In this document: in pieces, positions 7,866 to 15,054 of the stretch | Position numbering within the stretch: position 1 is the first letter of the stretch | Layout: each line of letters begins with the position of its first letter | Origin: Gemmatimonadota bacterium | Lineage (GTDB): Bacteria > Orphanbacterota > Orphanbacteria > Orphanbacterales > Orphanbacteraceae | Assembly: GCA_013002425.1 (NCBI GenBank) | Contig: JABDJQ010000122.1 | Coordinates: 1 to 16,658 of the forward strand | Direction of reading: 5' to 3' | Length of the DNA stretch: 16,658 bases | Made by a program: the position numbers and the translations under genes | Notes under the pieces: model-generated | Seen by the model: only the letters and a program-made list of their open reading frames with translations | Databases searched by the model: none | What the model was told of the DNA's origin: nothing

Positions 7866-9059
7866 CTAGCTCTTCGACATGAGCAGTTCGCGGAAGCGCT
7901 CGAGCTGCTTCTTGTAATAATCGCTTTCGGGGTCTTCCTTGACCGCCTGCTCGATGTACTCGACGGCGCTCTCGCACGATCCGCGTTCGTTGCAGATTTC
8001 GGCGAGTGTATCGAGAATCATGGCCTTTTCTTTCCCTGCCGGAGCGAGTTCGACGCCTTTGCGGGCCATCTCTTCGGCCTCCTGCAGGTTCACCTTGTTC
8101 TCGAAGCACCACCAGGCGAAGCTGTTCAGTTCGCCCGCGTCTTCCATCCAGCCTTCGGCCATGTTGCCGCGCTTGTACGTGACGGCCTTCTCTTTGTTCT
8201 CTTCGATATAGAGAGCGTGCTCGATCAGAAGGTCGCCGCGATACCTGCGAAGATCGGGATCGATCGTCTTTTCGGTTTTCGCGAGGGCCGTTTCGAGATA
8301 CGGCTTCTGCATTTTCGGCTTTTCGGCGCCGTGCGCGAAGCGCGACATGCCGAACGCCATGTAGATCCATTCCGTATCCGAGCCCTGTCCCGACGCGACC
8401 ATGTTGTCGGCCGCGCGGATGACCATGTTCGGATCCGCGTCGTCGCCGCCTTCACGGAACTTCTTCATCGTCAGTTCGAAGATCGGATAGCCGTAGGTTT
8501 CGCCGTCACCGATGCTGACCGCCTTACGATACAGCCCGAGAGCCTTGTCGATTTCGCCGGTGGCGCCGGCATAGCGCGCGAGAATGGCCGCGTCGCCCGC
8601 CGTCTGCTCCGCGTCGTAGCGCGCCTGGCGCGCCGCGATCGTCATCGGGTTCACGGCCGTGCTTTTCATCGTCTTGACGAAAGAGGTCGGGTCCGCGTAA
8701 CCCATCCAGCGGTCGACCGGCTCCATGTCGGTCGTCAGCATGAGGAACGTGGGGAAGCCGGCAACGCCGTGGGCCTTCGTGAGTTCGGGGCCTTCGCCTT
8801 TTTCCGCGTCTACTTTATAGAGCACGACGTTCTGCGCGAGGGCGTTCTTGAGGCGGGGATCTTCGTTCGCTGCACGAGCGAAACGCTTACAGGATCCTCA
8901 CCATTCGGTGTAGAAGTCGACGAGCAGCGGTTTGCCTTGTTCCGCGGCGAGTTTCTTCGCTTCTTCGAGCGAGGTCGGGCCTTCCGCGAGCGCGGGCATG
9001 GCCGTCATCAGAAACGCCGCAAGGCTCCCCGCCGCCAGAAGGCGAGTCGAGAGTCTCAT
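7866..9059 (-). CDS. Secreted thioredoxin-fold/TPR selenoprotein (TGA read as Sec)
   Basis: One gene of 397 codons, interrupted by an in-frame TGA (8900-8898, codon 54) that I read as selenocysteine. Residues 1-25 are a signal peptide with an ALA-EG cleavage site. Residues 28-135 form a thioredoxin-like domain: KPLLVDFYTEW, then U54-G-S-C57-K, and the cis-proline loop GVAGFPTFLML (P103). Residues from about 145 to 390 are helical TPR-like repeats. It probably acts as a periplasmic thiol redox protein, with Sec54/Cys57 as the reactive pair; the substrate is unknown. Thioredoxin-fold coding continues without a break on both sides of the TGA (CKRFARAANEDPRLKNAL immediately after it), and a SECIS-like hairpin follows. 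GGAGGA five bases before ATG 9059 supports the start. An internal GTG at 8825 would lack the active site. The alternative, a nonsense mutation of a Cys codon, is less likely given the hairpin and the intact reading frame. Confidence 0.88.
8857..8900 (-). promoter_or_regulatory. Bacterial SECIS element
   Basis: Counting the U of the UGA (8900) as 1, the mRNA can fold as follows. G4-C8 pair with G40-C44. C16-U19 pair with A34-G37. U20 (8881) is bulged. C21-U24 pair with A30-G33. The loop is CGUGC (25-29) with G26 and U27. In the E. coli fdhF SECIS the essential features are a bulged U17 and G23/U24 in the loop above a 4-bp stem, so bulge-to-G and bulge-to-U distances (6 and 7) are identical here, with the whole element shifted 3 bases downstream. 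The internal loop between the two lower stems is asymmetric (7 versus 2 bases). Folding was done by eye. Confidence 0.8.
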
Positions 9060-9114
9060 GAATTCCTCCGAAAGAGATTGGGAATGCGGTTACAGGTGCA
9101 GGTAAAAGAGTAGC

Positions 9115-9134
9115 AAAAAGGGGGGCCGAAGGCC
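9115..9134 (-). terminator. Weak terminator after the kinase gene
   Basis: On the minus strand GGCC-TTC-GGCC is followed by CCCC and TTTTT. The stem has only four GC pairs, so it is at best a weak intrinsic terminator. It lies between the kinase stop (9216) and the selenoprotein start (9059), so some read-through would couple the two genes. Confidence 0.3.
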
Positions 9135-9153
9135 ACAAGTGTCGGCGGAGGCC

Positions 9154-9173
9154 GGGGGAGGGGCGGGGGCGGG
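9154..9173 (+). other. G-quadruplex motif with single-base loops
   Basis: Four G runs of 5, 4, 5 and 3 bases are separated by single A, C and C bases. The motif is on the plus strand, which is the template for the minus-strand kinase and selenoprotein transcripts, so the mRNA carries the C-rich complement. It lies in the 156-base gap just downstream of the kinase stop. Confidence 0.7.
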
Positions 9174-9215
9174 ACAGGCGGGAGTGAGGCTGCGTGCTGA
9201 TTCGGGGGTTTGCGC

Positions 9216-11408
9216 CTATCCCGTGCGCTCCCGGTTCTTTTTGATTTCATCGATCAATCCGCCGAATCGAGGGTCGTCCCGAAGCGGGTCCATGTCGGGG
9301 TCCGAGTCGAGCCATTCCGGGTTCCCCCATCCGTCTTTGACGATCTTGAACAGGATTTCGAACGCCTCTTCCTTCCACCCGAGGTGGATATAGGCGCAGG
9401 CCACGTTGTAGAGGAAGCCGGCGTCGACGTCGCTGCGCCTCTGGAGCTCCTCTCCGAGCGCGCGCGTTTCCTCCTCGTCTCCTTCGAAGGCGTAGCAGGT
9501 GACCAGGAAACCGAGGGCGCGATTGTCATCCGGATGCAGGCGGATGTGCCTTTCGAGTATTTTCTTCGCCTCCGCGACGACCTTTGCTTCCTCGGGTTCT
9601 CCACGCAGGCAGGTCGAACGCAGACACATCGCCTGGTACTCGTCCGGCCGGATCCTGTAAGCCTGCTCGAACATCATGGCGGCAACATCGAGCCGGCCGC
9701 CTTCCATCGCGACACGTGCGCCGTAGAAGTGCGCCTCCCAGTAGCCGGGATCGATTTCGGCAGCTTCCTGAAAGAGCTGCAACGCTTTCGCGTGTTCCTG
9801 TTTCATCCAGTGTGTGAGGGCGAAGGCGAACCTGGTTTCCGCTCGATCGGGAGCGATTTCCTGCGACTGCCTGGCCAGTTCCTCCGCTTTCGATTGCAGC
9901 GAACGCTTGTCTTCCACGGGGAGCCAGAGATAAAACCATGAATAGAGTTCCACACGCGATGCCAGCGCGAGCAGAAATTCGGGGTCCTCCTTGAGGGCCG
10001 CGCGGAACATGGAGTCGGCCATCAGGAAGCTTTCGGGGTTGAGTTTCCAGAGATAGAAACGGCCGCGCAGATAGTACTCGTACGCTTCGGCGCTATCGGT
10101 CGGAATCTCGCGGATCGCCTCGCGCTCTTCGTTCGTGAGCACGATCTCGAGTGCTTTCGCGATGCTCTCGGCGATCTCGTCCTGTACGGCGAAGATGTCG
10201 TCCATCGTGCGATCGAAGCGCTCCGACCAGAGGTGATAGCCGTCTTCGACGTTTATGAGCTGTGACGTGATGCGCACGCGGTTTCCCGATTTGCGCACGC
10301 TCCCTTCGAGCACGACGTTCACGTCGAGCGCGCTCCCGATTTCGCGAATATCCTCGTCCCTCCCCTTGAACGCGAAGGAAGACGTACGCGAAACGACGCG
10401 GAGCGGCCCGATCTTCGCAAGCGAGTTGATGATCTCTTCGGCCATACCGTCGGCGAAGTACTCGTCGTCCGCGTCGGCGCTCATGTGACGAAACGGGAGG
10501 ACGGCAATCGACGTCTTCTCTGTCTTCGCTCCCTTCTTCGGCGCCTCGCTCCAGTCCGCCTCTTTCAGCGCCCGCGCGAGAGCGTGCATGTCTTCGAAGC
10601 GGTCCTCGCGATCCTTCTGCATCGATTTGACGATCACGTTCTCGAGGCCGGCGGGAATCTCGGAGCGAAGCTCGCTCGCGCGCACCGGGTCGCGGTGCAG
10701 CAGAGCGTCGGTGACCGCGGCCATCGTGGGTCCGTCGAACGCGCGTTGCCCCGTCGCCATTTCGTAGAGCGTGGCGCCGAACGAGAATACGTCGGAGCGC
10801 GCGTCGAGATCGCGCCCGAGCGCCTGCTCCGGCGACATGTAAGAGACGGTGCCTACCGTGCCGCCCATCTGCGTGAGCGAGGCGTCGGGGCCGGGGGAGA
10901 CGACCGTCGCGTCGATCGAGGAGAGCGTGTTCGCGTTTGGTTCGGTCAGCTTCGCGAGCCCGAAGTCCAGAATCTTCGCGATGCCGCTTTGCGAGAGAAA
11001 GATGTTGCCCGGCTTGATATCGCGATGAAGCACGCCCTGCGAATGGGCGAACGCGATCGCGTCGGCAACCGGTACGGCGATGCGCAGCATGTCGTCGACG
11101 GCAAGAGGTCCACGCGCCAGACGATCCTGCAGGTTCTCGCCCTCGAGCAGTTCCATGACGATCGCGAAGCGGCCGTCGTCTTCGAGGAAGTCGTAGATCG
11201 TGCAGATGTTCGGATGATTGAGACGCGACGCGGATTGCGCCTCGCGGCGGAAGCGTTCGAGCGTGCCGTCCTCGTCGCAGGCGTCTTCGGGCAGCAGCTT
11301 CAGCGCGACAAGACGCCCGAGGCGCGAGTCGCGCGCCTTCCAGACTTCGCCCATGCCGCCGGCCCCGATCGCGCCGAGAATCTCGTAGTGTGCGAACGTG
11401 CGTTCCAT
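9216..11408 (-). CDS. Ser/Thr protein kinase with TolB/FlgO-like and TPR domains
   Basis: The product has 730 residues and no visible membrane segment, so it is probably cytoplasmic. Residues 8-280 form a PknB-type kinase domain with all key elements: glycine loop GAGGMGEV (15-22), VALK with K37, catalytic HRDIKPGN (128-135, D130), DFG (148-150) and a degenerate APE motif as MSPEQ (191-195). Residues 300-420 match the TolB/FlgO-like domain seen in bacterial kinases and adenylate cyclases: SIAVLPFRHMS, YFADGMAEEII, VVLEGSVRKSGNRVRITSQL, and HLWSERFDR. Residues from about 430 to the end are TPR-like repeats. The architecture suggests phosphorylation-based signalling with TPR-mediated partner binding; targets are unknown. 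The ATG at 11408 has no Shine-Dalgarno but has TATACT exactly six bases upstream. The selenoprotein gene follows on the same strand after 156 bases and may be co-transcribed. Confidence 0.93.
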   Translation of the reverse strand: MERTFAHYEILGAIGAGGMGEVWKARDSRLGRLVALKLLPEDACDEDGTLERFRREAQSASRLNHPNICTIYDFLEDDGRFAIVMELLEGENLQDRLARGPLAVDDMLRIAVPVADAIAFAHSQGVLHRDIKPGNIFLSQSGIAKILDFGLAKLTEPNANTLSSIDATVVSPGPDASLTQMGGTVGTVSYMSPEQALGRDLDARSDVFSFGATLYEMATGQRAFDGPTMAAVTDALLHRDPVRASELRSEIPAGLENVIVKSMQKDREDRFEDMHALARALKEADWSEAPKKGAKTEKTSIAVLPFRHMSADADDEYFADGMAEEIINSLAKIGPLRVVSRTSSFAFKGRDEDIREIGSALDVNVVLEGSVRKSGNRVRITSQLINVEDGYHLWSERFDRTMDDIFAVQDEIAESIAKALEIVLTNEEREAIREIPTDSAEAYEYYLRGRFYLWKLNPESFLMADSMFRAALKEDPEFLLALASRVELYSWFYLWLPVEDKRSLQSKAEELARQSQEIAPDRAETRFAFALTHWMKQEHAKALQLFQEAAEIDPGYWEAHFYGARVAMEGGRLDVAAMMFEQAYRIRPDEYQAMCLRSTCLRGEPEEAKVVAEAKKILERHIRLHPDDNRALGFLVTCYAFEGDEEETRALGEELQRRSDVDAGFLYNVACAYIHLGWKEEAFEILFKIVKDGWGNPEWLDSDPDMDPLRDDPRFGGLIDEIKKNRERTG

Positions 11409-11414
11409 GGCAAC

Positions 11415-11420
11415 AGTATA
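11415..11420 (-). promoter_or_regulatory. -10 of the kinase gene, likely leaderless
   Basis: TATACT (five of six consensus positions) is followed by six bases (GTTGCC) and then the ATG at 11408. With the usual -10 to start distance the mRNA would begin at the ATG. No Shine-Dalgarno is present in the six bases or further upstream. No clear -35 is seen. Confidence 0.45.
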
Positions 11421-11611
11421 GCGCGTTTAATCTACCGTGTATTTATAGTGCAACTGAAATCTTGAAGGTCCATCGACTCTTTTTTGTCGACACACCATCA
11501 TCTCTTTCGTTTCGGTATGGGCGTGCCCTCGTTTCCGGTGCTACGATGGATCCGGTACCGAAGTATCTATTCAGCCAGTCGATTGATCCGTTCGAATCAG
11601 CCGGACGTTTC

Positions 11612-11617
11612 TATATT
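11612..11617 (+). promoter_or_regulatory. Possible -10 of the C13-like peptidase gene
   Basis: TATATT matches five of six -10 positions and lies 38 bases before the ATG at 11656. The predicted leader contains GGAGG (11644-11648), seven bases before the ATG. No good -35 is present at the expected distance. Confidence 0.35.
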
Positions 11618-11655
11618 CACATCGTGAAGCCGACTTTCCTACTGGAGGTACTTCT

Positions 11656-14046
11656 ATGTACTGCTCACTCTCCCGATGCGTTCTGTTCGCGTTCGTACTC
11701 TTTTCTCTCCCGGTTGCACTGCCCGCGGAAGCGATCACGCGTGATGCAGCCATCTCAATTGTTGAAAGCACAATCATCGATACTTCGAGCGTAAAGATCA
11801 TACTCGACGGTTTCGCGCTCCAGGATCCTCTTGCCCCCGGCACGGTCATTCAGGAAGATCTCGAGGACACGGTTGCCGTCGTGGCGGATTCCGCCTGGTT
11901 TTTCTGGCTCGACAACCGTCCGATCGGTGACTTCGCACATCCAACCGAGTTCATTCTCGTGAACTTCACGACGGGCGCGATCGATCTCTGTGTGGAGAAG
12001 CAGTACTGGCCCGGGGTCGACGGCGCTCTCTACTATGTCGATCGCGATGATCGCGAGAATACGGCCGACCGTTTCTGGAGCGACGGCGCATCGATCCCGA
12101 AACAGAAGCGGGGCACGCGGCGCAGCCTCGGTATCGTTCCGAAGACCGATCTCGAATACAATCCATGGCCGACCGAGTGGGACAAAGACGCGGCCGGGCC
12201 GTGGGGCGTGATCGTCTGTCCGTACGACACCGCGAAGAACAAGGCGTTCAAGGAGAACATGAAGCGCGCGAAGGAGGTCTTCGACTCCCTCGGCGTCTCG
12301 AATCCCAAGATCATTCACAAGAAGAGCGCCGCGCAGACATTGACGGAACTCGACGGCCTGCCCGACGGTTGCGACAAGCTCTACGTCTACTGGACGGGGC
12401 ACGGCAATCCCGACGTGCTGCAATTTCCAGGCACCGACATGACCGCCAAGGAATTCGCATGCAAACTCGCGGATCAAAAGGCGAAGGAGTACTGCTGCAT
12501 TCTGCAGTTCTGTTACTCGGGAAGCGTGCTCGACGAGCTGACCGACAAGGGGGTGACAGGATTCCATGTCACTTCCGCGAGTGACTCGGCAAGTTCGAGT
12601 TCGTTGACCGGCGGTCCTTTCACAGGCTCGATATTCTCGAAGTACCTCTTCGACTGTCTCCTGAGCGGCCTTCGTAAAGTGGAAGCGTACGAGTGGGCGC
12701 GCGGGAATACGCGCGACTTCATCGATTCGCTGATTTCGAGTCCCGACTCGACGAAGTGGAAGAAGTACTGGGAAGGGAAGTACGAGAACGACGACTACCC
12801 GCAGGGCGGCTACAGCCATCGCTTCGGGTCGGGAAGCGCGGGCGCGGGGGAATCGTTCTGCTTCGAACTCGCGTCGAGCTGCTCGACGGGCTGCATCATG
12901 ATCCCGGGCAGTACGACTTCGGACACGTGCGCCAACTTCACGCTTGCGTGCGAGAGTACGGCGGGCACGGGTACGAAGTGGACGAAGGTCGGCGGCTATA
13001 ACTGGAACAAAGGGAAGACGATCTACTTCCGGACGTTCGGCGCGCCGGGCGCGACGGGCAAATACAAAATGACCATGCACTCGAACAAGGGAGGTTCGCG
13101 TGTCGGGATCACCTGGCTCCCGGGGACATCGACCCCGGTAACGCCCGTGAACTCGGATATTTACAATACGCACTCGATCGGCTGGACCGACGGCAGCTCG
13201 GCCGAATTCGATCCCGGACTCGGCGCCGGCACGAACGGGTTCTATCAATACGGCTGGTTCGACGGCACGGATTACAATTCGATCCCGGCGACGACGGGCC
13301 CGAACTGGTTCAACCAGACGGAGGCGCAGATTCCGCTCCAGCCCGACCCCGATCGCCTCTGGATCTATAACGGCGGCGACCCGCTGCTCGGGTATCAGGA
13401 CAACACGGTTCTCGTGCTCGCCCCCGTCCAGCTCGTCGACCCGTTCGGGCTGCCCGAAGATCCGGGGAGCACGTTCGTTCAGTGGCAGGTGCAGCAGCCG
13501 TTCTCGGGCTACTTTGCGGCCGACGCGTTCATCCTGTATTCGGACGGCGGGACCGGCCCGGCCACCACACCGAAGAACGTGACCACGTTGAAGACGGCGA
13601 TGGGGCTCGATCTGATTCTGATCGACCTCGGCACGATCTTTCCCGAGCCGGCGACCGTTAACATCGGTGTGTTCGGCCCGGGCGCCGTCGAGTGGGACGC
13701 GATGATGCTCGTGACCGGCGAGCTGTTCACGTCGGCGACGAACGTGGACGAACCCGTGCCCGCGGTTCCGCGATCCGCCTTGTACCCGAACGAACCGAAC
13801 CCGTTCAACCCCGTCACGCGGATCCGCTTCGAACTCGAACGACCCGGCCGCGTGCGCGTGGAAGTGTATGACCTCAGCGGACGACTCGTGCGTACGCTGC
13901 TCGATGCCCATCGCGACGGGGGATTGCACGACGTGACGTGGGACGGACGTGCCGACGACGGCACGCTTGTGGGCAGCGGCATGTACTTCGCGCGCATGGA
14001 AGACGCGGGCGGAGCGAGAACGAACAAGATGGTCCTGATTAGGTAG
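11656..14046 (+). CDS. Secreted caspase-fold (C13/legumain-like) peptidase with T9SS sorting domain
   Basis: The product has 796 residues. Residues 1-26 are a signal peptide. Residues 27 to about 165 look like a propeptide or PepSY-like region (AAISIVES ... FWLDNRP ... FILVNFTTGAIDL ... YWPGVDG). Residues 180-360 show the clan CD catalytic dyad: strand LYVYWTGHG with H249, and CCILQFCYSGSVLDEL with C286. The CYSGS arrangement resembles peptidase family C13. A Cys-rich region (C402, C409, C413, C425, C432) and a beta-rich region follow. Residues 696-796 are a T9SS type A sorting domain: LYPNEPNPFNPVTRIRFEL (709 onward), VYDLSGRLVRTL and GSGMYFARM. The protein should therefore cross the inner membrane by Sec and the outer membrane by the type IX system. 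A clear GGAGG seven bases upstream fixes the start. Substrate specificity cannot be told from sequence; C25 or C11 membership is possible but fits less well. Confidence 0.85.
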   Translation: MYCSLSRCVLFAFVLFSLPVALPAEAITRDAAISIVESTIIDTSSVKIILDGFALQDPLAPGTVIQEDLEDTVAVVADSAWFFWLDNRPIGDFAHPTEFILVNFTTGAIDLCVEKQYWPGVDGALYYVDRDDRENTADRFWSDGASIPKQKRGTRRSLGIVPKTDLEYNPWPTEWDKDAAGPWGVIVCPYDTAKNKAFKENMKRAKEVFDSLGVSNPKIIHKKSAAQTLTELDGLPDGCDKLYVYWTGHGNPDVLQFPGTDMTAKEFACKLADQKAKEYCCILQFCYSGSVLDELTDKGVTGFHVTSASDSASSSSLTGGPFTGSIFSKYLFDCLLSGLRKVEAYEWARGNTRDFIDSLISSPDSTKWKKYWEGKYENDDYPQGGYSHRFGSGSAGAGESFCFELASSCSTGCIMIPGSTTSDTCANFTLACESTAGTGTKWTKVGGYNWNKGKTIYFRTFGAPGATGKYKMTMHSNKGGSRVGITWLPGTSTPVTPVNSDIYNTHSIGWTDGSSAEFDPGLGAGTNGFYQYGWFDGTDYNSIPATTGPNWFNQTEAQIPLQPDPDRLWIYNGGDPLLGYQDNTVLVLAPVQLVDPFGLPEDPGSTFVQWQVQQPFSGYFAADAFILYSDGGTGPATTPKNVTTLKTAMGLDLILIDLGTIFPEPATVNIGVFGPGAVEWDAMMLVTGELFTSATNVDEPVPAVPRSALYPNEPNPFNPVTRIRFELERPGRVRVEVYDLSGRLVRTLLDAHRDGGLHDVTWDGRADDGTLVGSGMYFARMEDAGGARTNKMVLIR

Positions 14047-14166
14047 TTTCCTTTTTCCGCTGCGGGCACCGGAGGCCGGCTTCCCTTCGCCCCTCGTCCT
14101 GGCTGCCCGGCCAATGGGCCTCGGGGCTCAGGGAACCGGCCTCCGGGTCCGCTCGGGAAAGGAAAC
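14046..14166. terminator. Long nested palindrome, bidirectional terminator candidate
   Basis: Nested complementary arms span almost the whole gap between convergent genes. GTTTCCTTT (14046-14054) pairs with AAAGGAAAC (14158-14166). CCGGAGGCCGG (14069-14079) pairs with CCGGCCTCCGG (14136-14146). TTCCC (14081-14085) pairs with GGGAA (14131-14135). GCCCC (14089-14093) pairs with GGGGC (14123-14127). GCCC (14105-14108) pairs with GGGC (14116-14119). It begins on the last base of the peptidase stop codon and ends 13 bases before the convergent stop at 14179. Confidence 0.65.
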
Positions 14167-14178
14167 GAGAGGCGGGGG

Positions 14179-15054
14179 CTACTTCAAGCCGATTTGCGCG
14201 CGGTACGATTCGTCGCCGTTGGCGTGAAGCGACCAGTAGGGGAGGCGCGTGCTGCCGGTGAGGGCGCCGCGGAGGTCGGGCGGCAGTTCCCATTCGACGA
14301 GGCGATGGGGCCAGGCGGATTCGATTCGGAACGCGCCGGTTCGTCCGTCGTCGATCGCGATGTCGTAGACGATCGCATCGAACGTGCCGGCGGGAACGGT
14401 GACCGCTTCGGCGCTCGCACGCCGTGTGATCGTGGCGTCCACCCAGCGAAGGGGTTCGTGCACGAGACGGTTCTGGAGCACGCCGGTCAGGAGCGGAAGC
14501 GTGCGTGATTCCCCCGGAGCGAGAAACGCGCCGCGGAGGCCGCGCAGAAGAATGAAGAGATGGTCTTCGGCTATGCCGCCTTCGGGAATCGGCAGTTCGC
14601 GTTCACCGGACTCGTTCTCGAAGTAGCTGTCGAGGCGTGACTGCAGCCTGCCATCGTGAAACTCGATCCCCTGATAGACATGCCCGCACCAGTCGGCGCC
14701 CGAAAAGGAAGTCTTGAGCGGGGAGAAATCGTCCGTGCGGACGAACGAAGAAACCATCGTATTGTAATCGTAGATTCCCGTCTGAAAGTCGCGCACCATG
14801 TTCAGCTTGAGCGCGGAGACTTGATCCCCCTTCGGCGCGCGCGCCGGGTAGTCGAGCTTCGTGCGTTTCGACTCGCTGAACGGTTCGGTGACGTAGATCA
14901 GAACGGCGCTCCCGGTGCGCTCCTCGCCATAGCGCGAAACCGTGAGTTCGTAGCCGCTCAGTTCGGCCTTTCCGTCGAACCACCAGGTAGTGAACTCCTG
15001 GGCGGGCGCCCGGCCCGCGAACAGGAAAAGCCCCGCAAGAATCAAAGTGCGCAT
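14179..15054 (-). CDS. Secreted protein of the family often mislabelled 'septum formation inhibitor Maf'
   Basis: The protein has 291 residues. It has a signal peptide (MRTLILAGLFLFAGRAPAQ) and a beta-rich mature part. It resembles an uncharacterised family known to me from Bacteroidetes, commonly named 'septum formation inhibitor Maf': AELSGYELTVSRYGEERTG, VLIYVTEPFS, KLDYPARAPKGD, ALKLNMVRDFQTGIYDYN and DWCGHVYQGIEF. It has none of the features of the true Maf nucleotide pyrophosphatase, which is cytoplasmic, so that name should not be used. The function is unknown. Two adjacent ATGs (15057 and 15054) are possible. I prefer 15054, because AAAGGA (15066-15061) is then six bases upstream rather than three. 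Either start overlaps the stop of the upstream arylsulfotransferase-like gene, so translation is probably coupled. Confidence 0.82.
   Translation of the reverse strand: MRTLILAGLFLFAGRAPAQEFTTWWFDGKAELSGYELTVSRYGEERTGSAVLIYVTEPFSESKRTKLDYPARAPKGDQVSALKLNMVRDFQTGIYDYNTMVSSFVRTDDFSPLKTSFSGADWCGHVYQGIEFHDGRLQSRLDSYFENESGERELPIPEGGIAEDHLFILLRGLRGAFLAPGESRTLPLLTGVLQNRLVHEPLRWVDATITRRASAEAVTVPAGTFDAIVYDIAIDDGRTGAFRIESAWPHRLVEWELPPDLRGALTGSTRLPYWSLHANGDESYRAQIGLK

Larger units (their letters stand above)
11409..11655. other. Divergent intergenic region, kinase / C13-like peptidase
   Basis: This is the longest gene-free stretch in the window (247 bases). It is visibly more AT-rich than its surroundings. 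It holds the kinase -10 at one end and a possible plus-strand -10, TATATT (11612-11617), at the other. It also contains an inverted repeat, TTCGGTA (11511-11517) with TACCGAA (11556-11562), and a small hairpin, TCGAC/GTCGA (11473-11490) with a T-rich loop. None of these resembles a known riboswitch, and no convincing small gene was seen. Confidence 0.5.

Noticed and set aside
5998..8370. A 790-codon minus-strand ORF antisense to GH97
   Set aside because: It overlaps two well-supported genes, is Arg-rich low-complexity sequence with no recognisable domain, and is typical of antisense frames in GC-rich DNA. The 724-, 441- and 380-codon antisense ORFs at 11755-13929, 2233-3558 and 1110-2252 were rejected for the same reason.
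7866..9059. Reading the thioredoxin-TPR gene as a pseudogene with a nonsense mutation
   Set aside because: The frame is intact on both sides, the stop falls exactly on the active-site Cys, and a SECIS-like hairpin follows. A random nonsense change would not be expected to carry these features together, although read checks would still be useful.
8887..9138. A minus-strand ORF of 83 codons covering the start of the thioredoxin gene
   Set aside because: It is in a different frame from the signal peptide and thioredoxin motif, has no family resemblance, and is explained as a shadow of the selenoprotein gene.
14179..15054. Annotation as Maf septum formation inhibitor
   Set aside because: The protein has a signal peptide and shows none of the true Maf nucleotide pyrophosphatase motifs. 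The name is a propagated database label.
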